Below are positions 15,886-26,193 of a DNA stretch of 53,964 nt, piece by piece. The DNA comes from Helicobacter sp. 13S00482-2 (GTDB lineage Bacteria > Campylobacterota > Campylobacteria > Campylobacterales > Helicobacteraceae). Made by a program: the position numbers and the translations under genes. A model generated the notes under the pieces. That model searched no databases. It was not told the DNA's origin and worked only from the letters and a program-made list of their open reading frames with translations. The DNA is taken from positions 1-53,964 of the forward strand of contig NZ_MLAT01000011.1 of NCBI RefSeq assembly GCF_002272795.1. The letters are read 5' to 3'. How positions within the stretch are numbered: the first letter of the stretch is position 1; the number at the start of each line of letters is the position of its first letter.

Positions 15886-17070
15886 TTATTTTAGTTTATT
15901 TTTTATTAAATTCCACATAAACGATAAAAAACCTAAAATACCCATCATTCCGCCAACAAAAAAAGCTATTTGATACCCAAAATGAGCATAAAGATACCCG
16001 CCCAAATAAGAACCCATAGCACCACCTATGAAAAACATCACCATATATAATGAATTAAGCCTAGCTCGAATATCATTTCCAAGTACATAAATTATACGTT
16101 GCCCAATAACAAGATTTAAAGACACACCAAAATCAAGCACAATCCCACAAAATGCCAACCAAACAAAAGCAACAATACGATTTTCTATATAAAAAATTGA
16201 TAAAAACATTGAAATACCTACAGCTAAAAGGGCTATTCCTGTTGCCCAATCACTTTTGCCGCTATCTGCGAACCTTCCTGCCAATGGTGCAACCAATGCA
16301 CCTATGACTCCTATAAGGGCAAACAATGCGACTTCATTGTTATTGAAATCAAAAATTTCAACTAAAACCAAGGGGGTAACAATCCAAAACAAACAAAAAG
16401 CACCAAAAGCTAAAAAATGGTAAAAGCCTCTCTGTCTTAGAATTGAAATAGTTTTAAATAATCCCAGCATTGAATAGATGAGTTGGAAATAATTTAATCT
16501 ATGTGATGGTTTTCTAGAAGGAATAGCAAACAAAAACACGACTGCCAAAATCAAACTTAACACTGCAGAGATGAAAAATACTCCTTGCCATTTTATCACT
16601 CCAGAGACAAAGCTAGAAAATGGACGTGCTAACATAATTCCAAAAAGTAACCCGCTCATAATCTTTCCTATTGTTGCTCCTGTATTTTTAATACAAGACA
16701 TTGATGCTCCAAATGGCACAATCATCTGTACGCTAGAGGCAGAAATACCCACACATAAAGACATAAAAATAAGTTTGTAAAAACCCTCAGAAATACTTAT
16801 AAAAAATAGCGCTAAGGCATTCAAAAGTATCATAGAAATTATCAATCTCTTATTTTCAATCACATCAAGCAAAGGTACAAGAAAAAACAATCCTATTGCA
16901 TAGCCAATTTGAGTAAGAGTAGTTATTAAAGCAATATCATTGATAGGAATACCCAAAGAATCAGAGATATTCGCCAGTATGGGCTGAGCATAATACAAAT
17001 TAGCTACTATCACGCCAACAGCAATAGCAAATAAAAAGTTTAATGATTTAGTGCTATCTTTTGACTTCAT
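15886..17070 (-). CDS. Major facilitator superfamily transporter
   Basis: A 394-residue protein with about 12 hydrophobic helices and the DHA1-type early motif LYYAQPILANI after helix 1. The helix 2-3 loop carries LLDVIENKRLI, a divergent motif A, and LAGRFADSGK lies in the second half. This pattern fits proton-coupled efflux carriers, but the substrate cannot be assigned. The start is the ATG at 17070, because GGGGA sits eight bases upstream; longer starts would extend into msbA without a site. It overlaps the end of msbA by 17 bases, suggesting translational coupling. Confidence 0.85.
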   Translation of the reverse strand: MKSKDSTKSLNFLFAIAVGVIVANLYYAQPILANISDSLGIPINDIALITTLTQIGYAIGLFFLVPLLDVIENKRLIISMILLNALALFFISISEGFYKLIFMSLCVGISASSVQMIVPFGASMSCIKNTGATIGKIMSGLLFGIMLARPFSSFVSGVIKWQGVFFISAVLSLILAVVFLFAIPSRKPSHRLNYFQLIYSMLGLFKTISILRQRGFYHFLAFGAFCLFWIVTPLVLVEIFDFNNNEVALFALIGVIGALVAPLAGRFADSGKSDWATGIALLAVGISMFLSIFYIENRIVAFVWLAFCGIVLDFGVSLNLVIGQRIIYVLGNDIRARLNSLYMVMFFIGGAMGSYLGGYLYAHFGYQIAFFVGGMMGILGFLSFMWNLIKNKLK

Positions 17071-18706
17071 CAATAATTTCCCCATTTTCAAAACGATAGA
17101 TTCTATGTGCAAGCTCAATAGTACTAGGACGATGTGCAATGAGAATGATAATTTTATTTTTAGCTATACAATCAATGGTATCTTTGAAATCTTCTTCTGT
17201 TTTTGCATCTAATGCGGAGGTTGCTTCATCCAAAATCAGCACTTCAGGATCTTTATAGATAGCTCTAGCAATAGCTATTCTCTGTCTCTGGCCACCGCTT
17301 AAATTTGCTCCAAACTCATCTAAGATCGTATCAATCCCATTGGGTAACTCAGAAACAAAATCCCAAGCTTGTGCTTTTTTTAAGCTTTGAATGACTTTCT
17401 CTCTGTCGTATTTTCCTCCGTATGCAACATTGGCACAAATACTATCATTAAAAATAAAAATTCTCTGTGTCACGATAGCAATATTATCTCTTATACTCTC
17501 TTGTCTATAGGACTGTATGGAAACATCATTGATAAAAATTTCTCCAGAATTTGGTTCATATAAACGCAATATCAAATTTACAAGTGAGCTTTTTCCACTA
17601 CCGCTTTTGCCAACCAACGCAACGATTTGATTTTTAAAAAACTCCACATTCACTTTATTTAATGCACGTGTGTCATCATATTTTAAACACACATCTTTGA
17701 AACTAATCCTTTCAATAGGTGCACAAAGAGATGCTTCTCCATCTTTTATTTTGGGTTCTCTATCAAGTATTTCAAAGATCCTATCAGCAGCAACAAAAGC
17801 TTCTTGAAATGAGGAAGCAATATTAACCAAACGCTTAAAAGGAGTATAAAGCATAAAAAGAGCGGTGATGAAAGAAAAAAATGCTCCTGCACTCATTTTT
17901 CCTGCAATGACCTCAGCTCCCCCTAGATAAATCACCAAAGCAATAGCAATAGATCCCAAAAACTCCATTAGCGGAGAAGATAATTGTCCAATCAAGGTCG
18001 CCTTAAGCCCCAACTTGAAGAATTTATGATTTTCTTCTGTGAAAATTTTTTGTTCTATCTTCTCGCCATTGCTTGCCTTGATGATTTCTACATTGTTGAA
18101 TATTTCTGAAAGCTTTGCAGTAATATCTGAATTCTTCTCTTGATTGAGTCTTGAGATTTTTTTGATTTTTTTAATGATACTAGCTAATGGATAAATTGCT
18201 AAAGGCATAATAATAAGTCCGACCACAGCAAGTTTTGGACTCTGGTAGACAACAACACACACAAGCCCTATAACCGTAAGAGATTCACGAACAAATTCAG
18301 CTAAAAAATTTGAAACACTCGCACGAATAAGACCAATATCATTAGTGATTCTAGATATTAGCTCTCCACTTCGCATTTTATTGAAAAAATCTATTTCCAT
18401 TTTTAGCAAATGCTCTAGCATACGATCACGAATCTTTCTAATAATGTCTAGACCAATGTAATTCATAAAATACATCTGAACATACATTCCAAAACTTTTT
18501 CCAAAATATGCCAATACAACTAAAAATGGCAAAAAAACAAGCATTGAAGTATCTTTTTTGATAAAAATATCATCTAGAACTGGTTTGACTAAATATGTTC
18601 CCCAAGCAGTACAGCCTGCGGTAAGGAGTGTGGCTAAAAATGCAATAAAAAAATGATAATAGTACGCCTCAATATAAGGACGAAACCTCTTTAAAAAAAT
18701 TCTCAT
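17054..18706 (-). CDS. msbA: Lipid A export ABC transporter, MsbA-like
   Basis: About 550 residues in a half-transporter layout: six transmembrane helices (residues 1-310), then an ATPase domain. The domain shows Walker A GKSGSGKSS (about 365), the signature LSGGQRQRIAIARAI (about 470), Walker B VLILDEATSALD and a switch His (IAHRPST). MsbA flips lipid A-core from the inner to the outer leaflet of the inner membrane. The MsbA name is the best fit for a single-copy transporter of this length in Helicobacter, but multidrug ABC exporters look similar. The ATG at 18706 is preferred over the TTG one codon earlier. Confidence 0.85.
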   Translation of the reverse strand: MRIFLKRFRPYIEAYYYHFFIAFLATLLTAGCTAWGTYLVKPVLDDIFIKKDTSMLVFLPFLVVLAYFGKSFGMYVQMYFMNYIGLDIIRKIRDRMLEHLLKMEIDFFNKMRSGELISRITNDIGLIRASVSNFLAEFVRESLTVIGLVCVVVYQSPKLAVVGLIIMPLAIYPLASIIKKIKKISRLNQEKNSDITAKLSEIFNNVEIIKASNGEKIEQKIFTEENHKFFKLGLKATLIGQLSSPLMEFLGSIAIALVIYLGGAEVIAGKMSAGAFFSFITALFMLYTPFKRLVNIASSFQEAFVAADRIFEILDREPKIKDGEASLCAPIERISFKDVCLKYDDTRALNKVNVEFFKNQIVALVGKSGSGKSSLVNLILRLYEPNSGEIFINDVSIQSYRQESIRDNIAIVTQRIFIFNDSICANVAYGGKYDREKVIQSLKKAQAWDFVSELPNGIDTILDEFGANLSGGQRQRIAIARAIYKDPEVLILDEATSALDAKTEEDFKDTIDCIAKNKIIILIAHRPSTIELAHRIYRFENGEIIDEVKR

Positions 18707-18745
18707 CAAAGTGCCTTATATAAATTCAATAAGTCTGCTAATGTT

Positions 18746-18949
18746 TCAAGAAATGATCTCAAATCCAGCATCTAAAATTGCATCTGAAATCATTTTTTCA
18801 TTCGCAGGAAATTCAAATTGAACATTTACAATTTTTTTTGTCAAATCCACTTCAATCAACTCAACTCCATCAATTTCTCCGACAAACTTTTCAATCTTAT
18901 CAACACATTTTTGACAACTCATTCCAGCGACTTTGAATTCCTTTTTCAT
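18746..18949 (-). CDS. copP: Copper chaperone CopP/CopZ
   Basis: A 67-residue heavy-metal-associated domain with the metal-binding loop GMSCQKC at residues 8-14. It delivers Cu(I) to the CopA ATPase in the cytoplasm. Its ATG overlaps the copA stop (ATGA), and the copA-copP pair matches H. pylori HP1072-HP1073. It is the last gene of the leuA-copA-copP run. Confidence 0.95.
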   Translation of the reverse strand: MKKEFKVAGMSCQKCVDKIEKFVGEIDGVELIEVDLTKKIVNVQFEFPANEKMISDAILDAGFEIIS

Positions 18950-21186
18950 TTTAAATCCTTAAATTTAAATTTTCTTAGCCTCTGGGCATTTAAAACAACA
19001 CTAAGGCTACTCAAACTCATTGCTAAAGAAGCAATCATAGGGTTTAAAAGGATCCCCGCTTTATATGCAACTCCACAAGCTAGAGGTATGAATATGACAT
19101 TATAACAAAAAGCCCAAAATAAGTTCTCTTTAATATTCTTTATCGTTGCTCCACTAAGTGAAATGGCATTCACAACAGATTTTATATCATTATTAAAACT
19201 AATAATATCTGCTACTTGAACACTCACATCGCTTCCTTTTGCCATCACTAAAGAAATATCCGCACTAGCTAACGCAGGAGCATCATTCATCCCATCGCCC
19301 ACCATCATCACAATTTCTTTTTCTTTTTTGAGGGATTTAATTTTTTCAAGTTTGTCATCAGGCTTTGCTCTTGAAATAGCTTCATCAATACCAATTTCAT
19401 CTGCAATAGCCTGAACACTTGATGAATTATCTCCACTCAAAAGAATTGTCCTAATATCCATATTCTTAAGTTTGGCGATATATTCTCTGACTTTAGGCTT
19501 AAGTTTATCTTTGAGTATAAAAGCTCCTAATAAGCGATCATTATCTCCTTGTTCTCCAACCAAAACAACGATAGCTTCATCATTTGGAAGATTTAAAGGA
19601 GCCATGAAGTTGAAATTTTCCTCATTCCCTAGCTTGATAATTTTCCCATCAATATTTGCACTGATACCAAAGCCTGCCTTTGTGTGAAAATCTTTGGCAT
19701 TTTTGGGTATTATGTGCTCAGTTTTGGCATATTCAATGATAGATTTAGCAATCAAGTGTTCACTCCCACTTTCTACGCCACTTGCTAAGGCTATCATTTC
19801 TTTTTTATCTAATGTGTCATCAAATATCAAAACTTTTTCAACCATAGGTTTTCCAACGCTCAATGTGCCTGTTTTGTCAAACACAACTGTAGTAACTTTC
19901 TGTGTATTTTCTAATGCTTTAGCATTTTTAAAAAATATACCTCCATAAGCTGCCCTTCCACTTCCTATCATAATAGACATAGGTGTTGCAAGACCTAAGG
20001 CACAAGGACACGAAATAACAAGCACACTCACAAATATTTGAAGTCCAAAACCAAAATCTTCTTGATACACCCACCAAAATATACCTGCTAAAACTGCAAT
20101 CATAATCACGACTGGTACAAAAATTCCTGAAACTTTATCAGCAATTCTAGCAATAGGAGCCTTGCTATCTTGTGCATTTTGAATCAAATGAATAATCTGA
20201 CTAAGAGTACTATCTTTTGAGGATTTACTTGCACGCATCAAAAATGCTCTATCTGTATTAATAGTCCCTGAATATACATTATGACCAGAAACTTTAAAAA
20301 CAGGAAGCACCTCTCCTGAAAGCATTGATTCATCAATATTGACCTCACCTTCAAGGATAATTCCATCTACGGGGATATGACTACCTGGAAGAACCTTTAT
20401 GACATCATCAATAGAAATTTCATCAATACTGATTTGTATTTCTTTGTTATTTTCTACCTTTATAGCCGTTTTGCTTGTATGGGACATAAGCCTCTTAAGT
20501 GCATCTGTAGCTTTTAATTTTGATTTTTCTTCAATGCTTTTGCCAATAAGCACGAACATAATAATCATACAGACACTCTCAAAATAAAGTCCATTAACCT
20601 GTGCACCCATAAAAATATTCACAACCAAATAAAAACTATAAAGGAACGCACTTGCTGTACCTATTGCAATAAGTGTGTCCATATTTGGATTACCTGCAAG
20701 TAAAGATCCAAATCCTCTAAAATAAAACATTCTTCCCATATGCATTACAATAAGTGTGAATAAAAGTTGCAAAACTCCATTTATCTTGGGGTGAAGCAAA
20801 AAAGATGGTATGAAGGCATCAAAAAACATTCCAATCATTGATAAATACAACGTACCTAAAGTAAAGATAATCGCCAAAATTAGCTTTATTTTACGAGAAA
20901 GGAATTTTTTTTCAAACTGCTCAAACAATCCTTTAGCTTGATTTTGTGTTTGTGTTAGCTGATCTAGACTTGGAGAATATCCAAGTTTAGTAATGATGGC
21001 AAAAATTTCTTCCAAATTTGTCTTGCCCTCTTCATAGGAAACTTTAGCGGTTTTTGAAAGCAAATTTACCTCTATGTCATAAATAAAATCTTTTCTCTTT
21101 AAAGAACGTTCAATCCCTAAAGAGCAAGCCGAACAAGTCATACCTTCAATATAAAACCTCTGTGTTTTTATATTTTTCACAGACAC
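18946..21186 (-). CDS. copA: Copper-exporting P1B-type ATPase CopA
   Basis: A 746-residue inner-membrane Cu(I) exporter. One N-terminal metal-binding domain carries GMTCSAC (residues 15-21), followed by eight transmembrane segments. The transmembrane metal site is CPC in [13 protein letters not shown], the phosphorylation loop is FDKTGTLS, and the hinge motif is [10 protein letters not shown]. The start appears to be GTG at 21186 with AAGGGA just upstream; the nearest ATG codons belong to other frames or lie inside the metal-binding domain. It overlaps the leuA stop by ten bases, which couples copper export to leucine-synthesis gene translation. Confidence 0.95.
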   Translation of the reverse strand: MSVKNIKTQRFYIEGMTCSACSLGIERSLKRKDFIYDIEVNLLSKTAKVSYEEGKTNLEEIFAIITKLGYSPSLDQLTQTQNQAKGLFEQFEKKFLSRKIKLILAIIFTLGTLYLSMIGMFFDAFIPSFLLHPKINGVLQLLFTLIVMHMGRMFYFRGFGSLLAGNPNMDTLIAIGTASAFLYSFYLVVNIFMGAQVNGLYFESVCMIIMFVLIGKSIEEKSKLKATDALKRLMSHTSKTAIKVENNKEIQISIDEISIDDVIKVLPGSHIPVDGIILEGEVNIDESMLSGEVLPVFKVSGHNVYSGTINTDRAFLMRASKSSKDSTLSQIIHLIQNAQDSKAPIARIADKVSGIFVPVVIMIAVLAGIFWWVYQEDFGFGLQIFVSVLVISCPCALGLATPMSIMIGSGRAAYGGIFFKNAKALENTQKVTTVVFDKTGTLSVGKPMVEKVLIFDDTLDKKEMIALASGVESGSEHLIAKSIIEYAKTEHIIPKNAKDFHTKAGFGISANIDGKIIKLGNEENFNFMAPLNLPNDEAIVVLVGEQGDNDRLLGAFILKDKLKPKVREYIAKLKNMDIRTILLSGDNSSSVQAIADEIGIDEAISRAKPDDKLEKIKSLKKEKEIVMMVGDGMNDAPALASADISLVMAKGSDVSVQVADIISFNNDIKSVVNAISLSGATIKNIKENLFWAFCYNVIFIPLACGVAYKAGILLNPMIASLAMSLSSLSVVLNAQRLRKFKFKDLK

Positions 21187-22727
21187 ATTGTTCCCTTTTT
21201 ATCAGCTATGAGATCTTTCATACTCAAATAGCTATTGAGGGCACAAACATATGCTTTTGCAGTGGCATTCATCGTATCAATATCCATTCCATGACCAATT
21301 ATAGCGGGTTTTCCCTCTTCAAATTCAACCTTTACCACTACCTTTGCCAAGGCATCTTTTCCGCCACTAAGTGCTTGAGCTTGATAATCTTTCAAATTTC
21401 CCTTAATGCCAGTAATCCTGTCAATGCCCTTTAAAATACTATCCACACTTCCATTTCCTAAAGCACAATCACTGTATTCAATTCCATCCCTCTTGATACT
21501 CAAAACTGCAGAGTATTTCCCTGAAGAATTTGCACTGATTTGAATAAGTTCAAGAGAAAAAATTTGCGGTATATGGATAGTTTCTTCATTTAAAATTGCA
21601 CGAATATCATCATCAAAAATCTCTTTTTTGCTATCGCAAAGAATTTTAAAACGTTCAAATGCAGCATTCAATTCATCCTCTGTAACACTAAATCCCAAAG
21701 ATTTAATCTTATCCTTAAATGCCGCCCTACCTGAATGTTTCCCAAGCACTAAAGTATTGGCTTTAATGATTCCAATATCAGCAGGTTTCATAATTTCATA
21801 AGTCTCAGGATTTTTAAGCATCCCATCTTGATGAATACCACTTTCGTGTGCGAAGGCATTTTGTCCCACTATGGCTTTGTTTGGTTGGGGTCTAATACCT
21901 GTAATATCTGCGACCAATTTACTAGAAGCATAAATTTCTTGAGTTTTGATTTTATTACTAAAGCTGCCAAACAAATCTTTTCTAGTTTTTAATATCATCA
22001 CAACTTCTTCAAGTGCTGTATTTCCGGCACGTTCACCCAATCCATTTATGGTGCATTCTACCTGTCTTGCTCCATTTTGAATCCCATAAATAGAATTCAC
22101 CACCGCCAATCCTAGATCGTTATGACAATGTACAGATAAAGTTGCTCTTGTGCCTACAAAATCTGAAATTTCTTTGATGATGCTACCCATCTCGCTTGGA
22201 AGTACATACCCTACAGTATCAGGGAGATTAAGAGTGTTGGCTCCTGCTTCCATAGCAGCTGCAAGAATTTCTTTTAAAAATCCTATGTCACTTCTAGAGG
22301 CATCTTCACAACTAAATTGCACATCATCAACCAAACTTTTAGCATATGTAATAGAATCAACCGCTCTTTTAATAACCTCATTTGGTTTCATTTTTAGCTT
22401 ATATTCCATGTGAATGGGGGAAGTTGCTATGAAGGTATGAATTCGTTTGGATGTGGCTTTTTTAAGTGCATTTGCAGCTGCCAAAATATCCTTATCAATA
22501 GCCCTACAAAGAGAACAAATGGTGCTTGTTTTTACAACCTCTGATATCCGCTCAATTGCTTCAAAATCCCCTGGACTAGCTGCTGCAAACCCCGCTTCAA
22601 TAATATCCACACCTAATTTTTCAAGTTGTTTTGCTATTTTAATTTTTTCTTCAATATTCATTGAAGCACCAGGACTCTGTTCGCCATCTCTTAAAGTTGT
22701 ATCAAAAATCTTAATCACACTAGACAT
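21177..22727 (-). CDS. leuA: 2-isopropylmalate synthase LeuA
   Basis: A 516-residue enzyme that condenses acetyl-CoA with 2-ketoisovalerate, the first committed step of leucine synthesis. The N-terminal HMGL-like barrel begins [13 protein letters not shown] and holds the metal-binding HCHNDLG. The C-terminal LeuA dimer/regulatory domain follows from about residue 390. This length fits the LeuA type 1 group. Its AAAAGGA site lies 6 bases before the ATG and is complementary to sequence right after an upstream leucine-rich leader peptide, so expression is probably attenuated by leucine supply. H. pylori lacks leuA; here the gene sits between copA and pssA. Confidence 0.95.
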   Translation of the reverse strand: MSSVIKIFDTTLRDGEQSPGASMNIEEKIKIAKQLEKLGVDIIEAGFAAASPGDFEAIERISEVVKTSTICSLCRAIDKDILAAANALKKATSKRIHTFIATSPIHMEYKLKMKPNEVIKRAVDSITYAKSLVDDVQFSCEDASRSDIGFLKEILAAAMEAGANTLNLPDTVGYVLPSEMGSIIKEISDFVGTRATLSVHCHNDLGLAVVNSIYGIQNGARQVECTINGLGERAGNTALEEVVMILKTRKDLFGSFSNKIKTQEIYASSKLVADITGIRPQPNKAIVGQNAFAHESGIHQDGMLKNPETYEIMKPADIGIIKANTLVLGKHSGRAAFKDKIKSLGFSVTEDELNAAFERFKILCDSKKEIFDDDIRAILNEETIHIPQIFSLELIQISANSSGKYSAVLSIKRDGIEYSDCALGNGSVDSILKGIDRITGIKGNLKDYQAQALSGGKDALAKVVVKVEFEEGKPAIIGHGMDIDTMNATAKAYVCALNSYLSMKDLIADKKGTMCL

Positions 22728-22732
22728 TCATG

Positions 22733-22776
22733 ATCCTTTTAATTATATTATTTGTAAGCAGTAAAAAATTAAGGAT
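22733..22776 (-). promoter_or_regulatory. Possible SD-sequestering hairpin of leuA
   Basis: Directly after the leader-peptide stop, ATCCTTAATT (22776-22767, minus strand) can pair with AATT and AAGGAT in 22744-22733, leaving a two-base bulge. The AAGGAT part is the leuA ribosome binding site. No GC-rich terminator is visible, so translational attenuation is favoured over transcriptional. The structure was read by eye and not folded by program. Confidence 0.5.
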
Positions 22777-22848
22777 TTAAATGCCCAGAAGGAGGGTGGA
22801 GTAAATTTTTTTGCTACAATGATAAGTAATAAAAATACACACTCTCAT
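22777..22848 (-). CDS. leuL: Leucine leader peptide upstream of leuA (23 aa)
   Basis: An ATG at 22848, seven bases after a strong AAGGAG site, opens a 23-codon frame ending in TAA at 22777. Residues 19-21 are three consecutive leucines, encoded CTC-CTT-CTG immediately before Gly-Ile-stop. This is the arrangement of amino-acid attenuators: a ribosome stalled on these codons when leucyl-tRNA is scarce would alter pairing around the leuA ribosome binding site 50 bases downstream. The frame starts 29 bases after the pssA stop. A similar leuA leader may be known in Campylobacter, but I cannot confirm that. Function is inferred from codons and position. Confidence 0.75.
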   Translation of the reverse strand: MRVCIFITYHCSKKIYSTLLLGI

Positions 22849-22876
22849 TGAATTACTCCTTGAAGTTTTATTAAGT

Positions 22877-23629
22877 CTATCTTTTTTTGTTAAACGAGCT
22901 AAAAATTCTCTTGAGTTGCATTCTAAGAATCAAAAGCAACCAACGAAAAATCCCATAAATAACATATAAAGACATCAATAAAGTCAATGTTTCAATGAAT
23001 GCCCTATTGTAGTTTGCAAATACAACTGCCAAAAAAATCAATAAAATCACAAAAGTTTTTAGATTCCATTTAACCTTCTTAAAACTTGGATAACGAATAT
23101 TGCTGACCATCAATATCCCTGAAATGAAAGCAACAATAAGAAGAATATATTTGTATTCTACGGAAAAAATATCATATTTAATATCCATCAATATCCACAA
23201 CACAATCAAAACCGCTGCAGAAGGAATGGGGAGTCCAACAAATGAGTTTGGTTCATTTTCAGAACTTCCAATATTAAACCTCGCTAACCTGATAGCCCCA
23301 AAAATCACAAACAAAGCTGACACAACAATCTTATATCCCTCTCCATTGGATATATAACTTTGACCCATATAAAAATACAAAAGCATTGAAGGAGCAACTC
23401 CAAAAGCAATTACATCAGCTAAAGAATCAAACTCGACTCCAAACTTGCTCGTTGTATGGGTTATTCTAGCAACTCTTCCATCAAGACCATCTAAAACCAT
23501 CGAGACCAGAATAAAATAACAAGCCAACTGGAAATCAGAATTCGAAGAAAAAACAATACTCATAACGCCTAAAAAAATACTTCCTGCTGTGAAAAGATTG
23601 GGAAGTGCATAGAGTGGATTGATATTCAT
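22877..23629 (-). CDS. pssA: CDP-diacylglycerol-serine O-phosphatidyltransferase PssA
   Basis: A 250-residue integral membrane enzyme making phosphatidylserine from CDP-diacylglycerol and serine. The CDP-alcohol phosphotransferase motif DGLDGRVARITHTTSKFG, followed by FDSLADVIAFG, lies at residues 46-75. Several further transmembrane helices follow, and the tail is basic. It overlaps the Psd-like gene by four bases (ATGA), and the order pssA, psd-like, ftsH matches H. pylori HP1071-HP1069. Confidence 0.94.
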   Translation of the reverse strand: MNINPLYALPNLFTAGSIFLGVMSIVFSSNSDFQLACYFILVSMVLDGLDGRVARITHTTSKFGVEFDSLADVIAFGVAPSMLLYFYMGQSYISNGEGYKIVVSALFVIFGAIRLARFNIGSSENEPNSFVGLPIPSAAVLIVLWILMDIKYDIFSVEYKYILLIVAFISGILMVSNIRYPSFKKVKWNLKTFVILLIFLAVVFANYNRAFIETLTLLMSLYVIYGIFRWLLLILRMQLKRIFSSFNKKR

Positions 23630-24237
23630 TTTATGTATCCTATTAAAGTTTGTCCGCCTTTTATTTTATCACCTACATTGACTTTTAAATCTAAAAATTT
23701 TGCAGGAAAGAAAAGTTTGAGTTCGCCCAGTTTCATAAAACCCATCCTATCATTACTTATAAAAGCGGGTTTGTTGTAAAACTTAGCTGAAGAAAAAATT
23801 TGAGGGTAAAGCTCGATTTTAAAGTCATATTTCCCTGTAGAAAAAAAAGTGATTTGAGTATTGAGATTATTTTTCAATTCATTATCTGAAAATCTTAAAA
23901 ATAGCCCATTTTTTTTGACTATTTTATATTCCAAAACATCTACAGGGCTCCTAAGTATCCCAACATCAAGCCAATCCACATCAATAGCAACACATATAAA
24001 GCCTTCTTTATTAGACACTTGAATGATCTTGCCATCAATAGGGGCTATCAAAATGGGATTGAACTTATCTTCTGCAAGTCTCTCAGGATTTCTAAAACCA
24101 AATATCGACAAGATCAAGCATAAAAAAGATAAAAAAATAAAAATATTCCAACCCAGCCATAAAAAAATAACAACAAAAATAGTGATTATAATGATGCCCT
24201 TATAACCTTCTTTTGCAATAATCTGGGTATCTGTCAT
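23626..24237 (-). CDS. Phosphatidylserine decarboxylase-related membrane protein without the cleavage site
   Basis: About 203 residues. Two transmembrane helices near the N-terminus precede a domain with RNPERLAEDKFNPILIAPIDGKI and RMGFMKLGELKLFFPA, resembling the Psd (PF02666) beta-chain. True Psd proenzymes continue into a Gly-Ser autocleavage motif that yields the pyruvoyl group. This protein stops at GGQTLIGYIK, at or just before the place where that motif should be, and so cannot form the cofactor by the known route. The start is the ATG at 24237, two bases past the ftsH stop. It sits between ftsH and pssA, so a structural or regulatory link to phospholipid synthesis is plausible. H. pylori has a similar gene here and a true psd elsewhere. 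Confidence 0.7.
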   Translation of the reverse strand: MTDTQIIAKEGYKGIIIITIFVVIFLWLGWNIFIFLSFLCLILSIFGFRNPERLAEDKFNPILIAPIDGKIIQVSNKEGFICVAIDVDWLDVGILRSPVDVLEYKIVKKNGLFLRFSDNELKNNLNTQITFFSTGKYDFKIELYPQIFSSAKFYNKPAFISNDRMGFMKLGELKLFFPAKFLDLKVNVGDKIKGGQTLIGYIK

Positions 24238-24238
24238 C

Positions 24239-26158
24239 TTAATTCTCTTCTCTATTGACCAATTTACTTGGAAGATTGTTTTGAATCTCAAAATCTGAAA
24301 TAATCTCTCTTACTCTGTCTCCATCAATGACTTCTTTTTCAAGTAACTCCTGAGCCATTTTCTCAATAGCTTCCCTATAATCCTCTAATAATTTTTTGAC
24401 CTGAGCATAACGATCGCTAAGTGTTTTTTTGATAAACTCATCCATATTTTCTGCAGTTTTCTCACTAAACTCACGCACATTTCCCGCACCTGCACCCAAA
24501 AAATTATTCCGACGTTTTTCTAAAACCATAAGCCCACTGACATCAGTCATTCCATAATAGCTCACCATGGCCTTTAAGATATCTGTAGCTCTCTCTAGAT
24601 CATTACTAGCGCCTGTAGAGATTTCTCCTAAAAATACATCCTCAGCAACCCTACCACCAAGCAAAACATCAATTTCTGCAAAAAGTTCATGTTTTTGCTT
24701 GAGATATTTATTATCTTCTGGAGTATTCAGAGTATACCCCAATGCTGCCATTCCTCTAGGAATGATAGAAACCTTATTCACTCTAGCTGAACCTTCTGTC
24801 ATTTCCGAAACAACAGCATGTCCACTTTCATGATAAGCCACAATCTTTTTATCTTTAGGCGAAATACGGCGAGATTTTTTTTCTAAACCTGCAATACCTC
24901 TCTCTACTGCCTCTTTGAGGTGCTTTTGACTCACTTGTTTTTCATTGTTTCTTCCTGCTAAAAGTGCGGCTTCATTGATAATGTTGGCCAAATCTGCTCC
25001 CGCTAAACCTGCTGTGAGTCTAGCAATCTCTTGCAAATCTACATCTCGACCAATTTTAATGGCTTTAATATGAACTTTCAAAATCTCCACCCTACCATTA
25101 AAATCAGGTTCATCGACAAGCACTTGCCTATCAAATCTACCTGGTCTAAGCAACGCAGAATCAAGCACTTCTGGCCTATTTGTGGCTGCCAAGACAATCA
25201 CCGGTGAATTTTCAGATCCAAATCCATCCATCTCTGCAAGGAGTTGATTTAAGGTTTGTTCACGCTCATCATTCCCGCTCACCATACCTCCAGCAGCACG
25301 AGATTTTCCAATTGCATCAATCTCATCGATAAATATAATGCTTGGTGCCTCTTTTTTTGCCATCTCAAACAAATCTCTAACTCTGCTAGCTCCAAGTCCT
25401 ACAAACATCTCAATAAAGCTACTTCCACTCATTGAAAAAAATGGCACATTTGCCTCTCCAGCAACTGCCTTTGCCAAAAGTGTCTTTCCAGTACCAGGAG
25501 GACCCACGAGCAAAACTCCCTTAGGAATCTTCGCTCCTAAAGAGGCGTATCTATCAGGATATTTTAAAAAATCTACTATTTCAACAACCTCTTCTTTTGC
25601 TTCTTGATTTCCTGCCATATCATCAAATCTCACCTTAGGTTTCTCTGCATTTACAAGCTTCTTAGAGCTTCCCATACCAAAGATCCCTCCTCCCATATTT
25701 TTTTGCATTCGATTTGCCATAAACATCCACAAACCCAAGATAATAAATATAGGGAGCAACCAACTAAACAGATCTGTAAAAAAATTTGACTCACTAAAAC
25801 CACTATAGTCAATTTTTTGTTGCTCTAGTAATGGCACAAGTGATGGATCTTGAACCTTCTTGGCGATATAAGTGATTTTTTGATTGTTTGAATTAACTCC
25901 AATAGCTTTGATGATGGTTTGACCGATACTCACAGAAGTAACTTGTTTATTTTTTATGATATCTTTAAGTTCAGAATAATCTATTTTTTTTGTTGTGTTT
26001 ACCCCAAAACGATCACTCAAATCACCTTCTTGTGGATTCATAATTTTAAATGCAATCAAAGCAATCACCACAAAAATAATCAACATCAAGATAGGGTTTT
26101 GCGTAAATGGTTTTTTATTGTTGGGGTTGTTTGGATTTTGATTGTTTTTTTGTGACAT
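24239..26158 (-). CDS. ftsH: ATP-dependent zinc metalloprotease FtsH
   Basis: A 639-residue membrane AAA protease degrading damaged membrane proteins and regulatory substrates. Two transmembrane helices (about 24-42 and 133-150) flank a periplasmic domain. The AAA module has Walker A GPPGTGKT (about 217), Walker [13 protein letters not shown] and the SRH region. The zinc protease motif HESGH (about 443) follows. N-terminal length and the Asn-rich start are ordinary for Helicobacter. It lies between prmA and the Psd-like gene as in H. pylori. Confidence 0.97.
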   Translation of the reverse strand: MSQKNNQNPNNPNNKKPFTQNPILMLIIFVVIALIAFKIMNPQEGDLSDRFGVNTTKKIDYSELKDIIKNKQVTSVSIGQTIIKAIGVNSNNQKITYIAKKVQDPSLVPLLEQQKIDYSGFSESNFFTDLFSWLLPIFIILGLWMFMANRMQKNMGGGIFGMGSSKKLVNAEKPKVRFDDMAGNQEAKEEVVEIVDFLKYPDRYASLGAKIPKGVLLVGPPGTGKTLLAKAVAGEANVPFFSMSGSSFIEMFVGLGASRVRDLFEMAKKEAPSIIFIDEIDAIGKSRAAGGMVSGNDEREQTLNQLLAEMDGFGSENSPVIVLAATNRPEVLDSALLRPGRFDRQVLVDEPDFNGRVEILKVHIKAIKIGRDVDLQEIARLTAGLAGADLANIINEAALLAGRNNEKQVSQKHLKEAVERGIAGLEKKSRRISPKDKKIVAYHESGHAVVSEMTEGSARVNKVSIIPRGMAALGYTLNTPEDNKYLKQKHELFAEIDVLLGGRVAEDVFLGEISTGASNDLERATDILKAMVSYYGMTDVSGLMVLEKRRNNFLGAGAGNVREFSEKTAENMDEFIKKTLSDRYAQVKKLLEDYREAIEKMAQELLEKEVIDGDRVREIISDFEIQNNLPSKLVNREEN

Positions 26159-26193
26159 TTTTTCCTCGTTTTTTGATTTTAGTCTTAATTATA

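Noticed and set aside
15886-17139. A 417-residue MFS protein starting within msbA
   Set aside because: The ATG at 17070 has a good ribosome binding site and gives the normal family length.
22763-22776. Transcriptional terminator in the leuA leader
   Set aside because: A T run exists, but no stable GC-containing stem precedes it; SD sequestration fits better.
23626-24291. A longer Psd-like protein starting inside the ftsH gene
   Set aside because: The extra 18 residues overlap ftsH, and an ATG two bases after the ftsH stop fits the family N-terminus.
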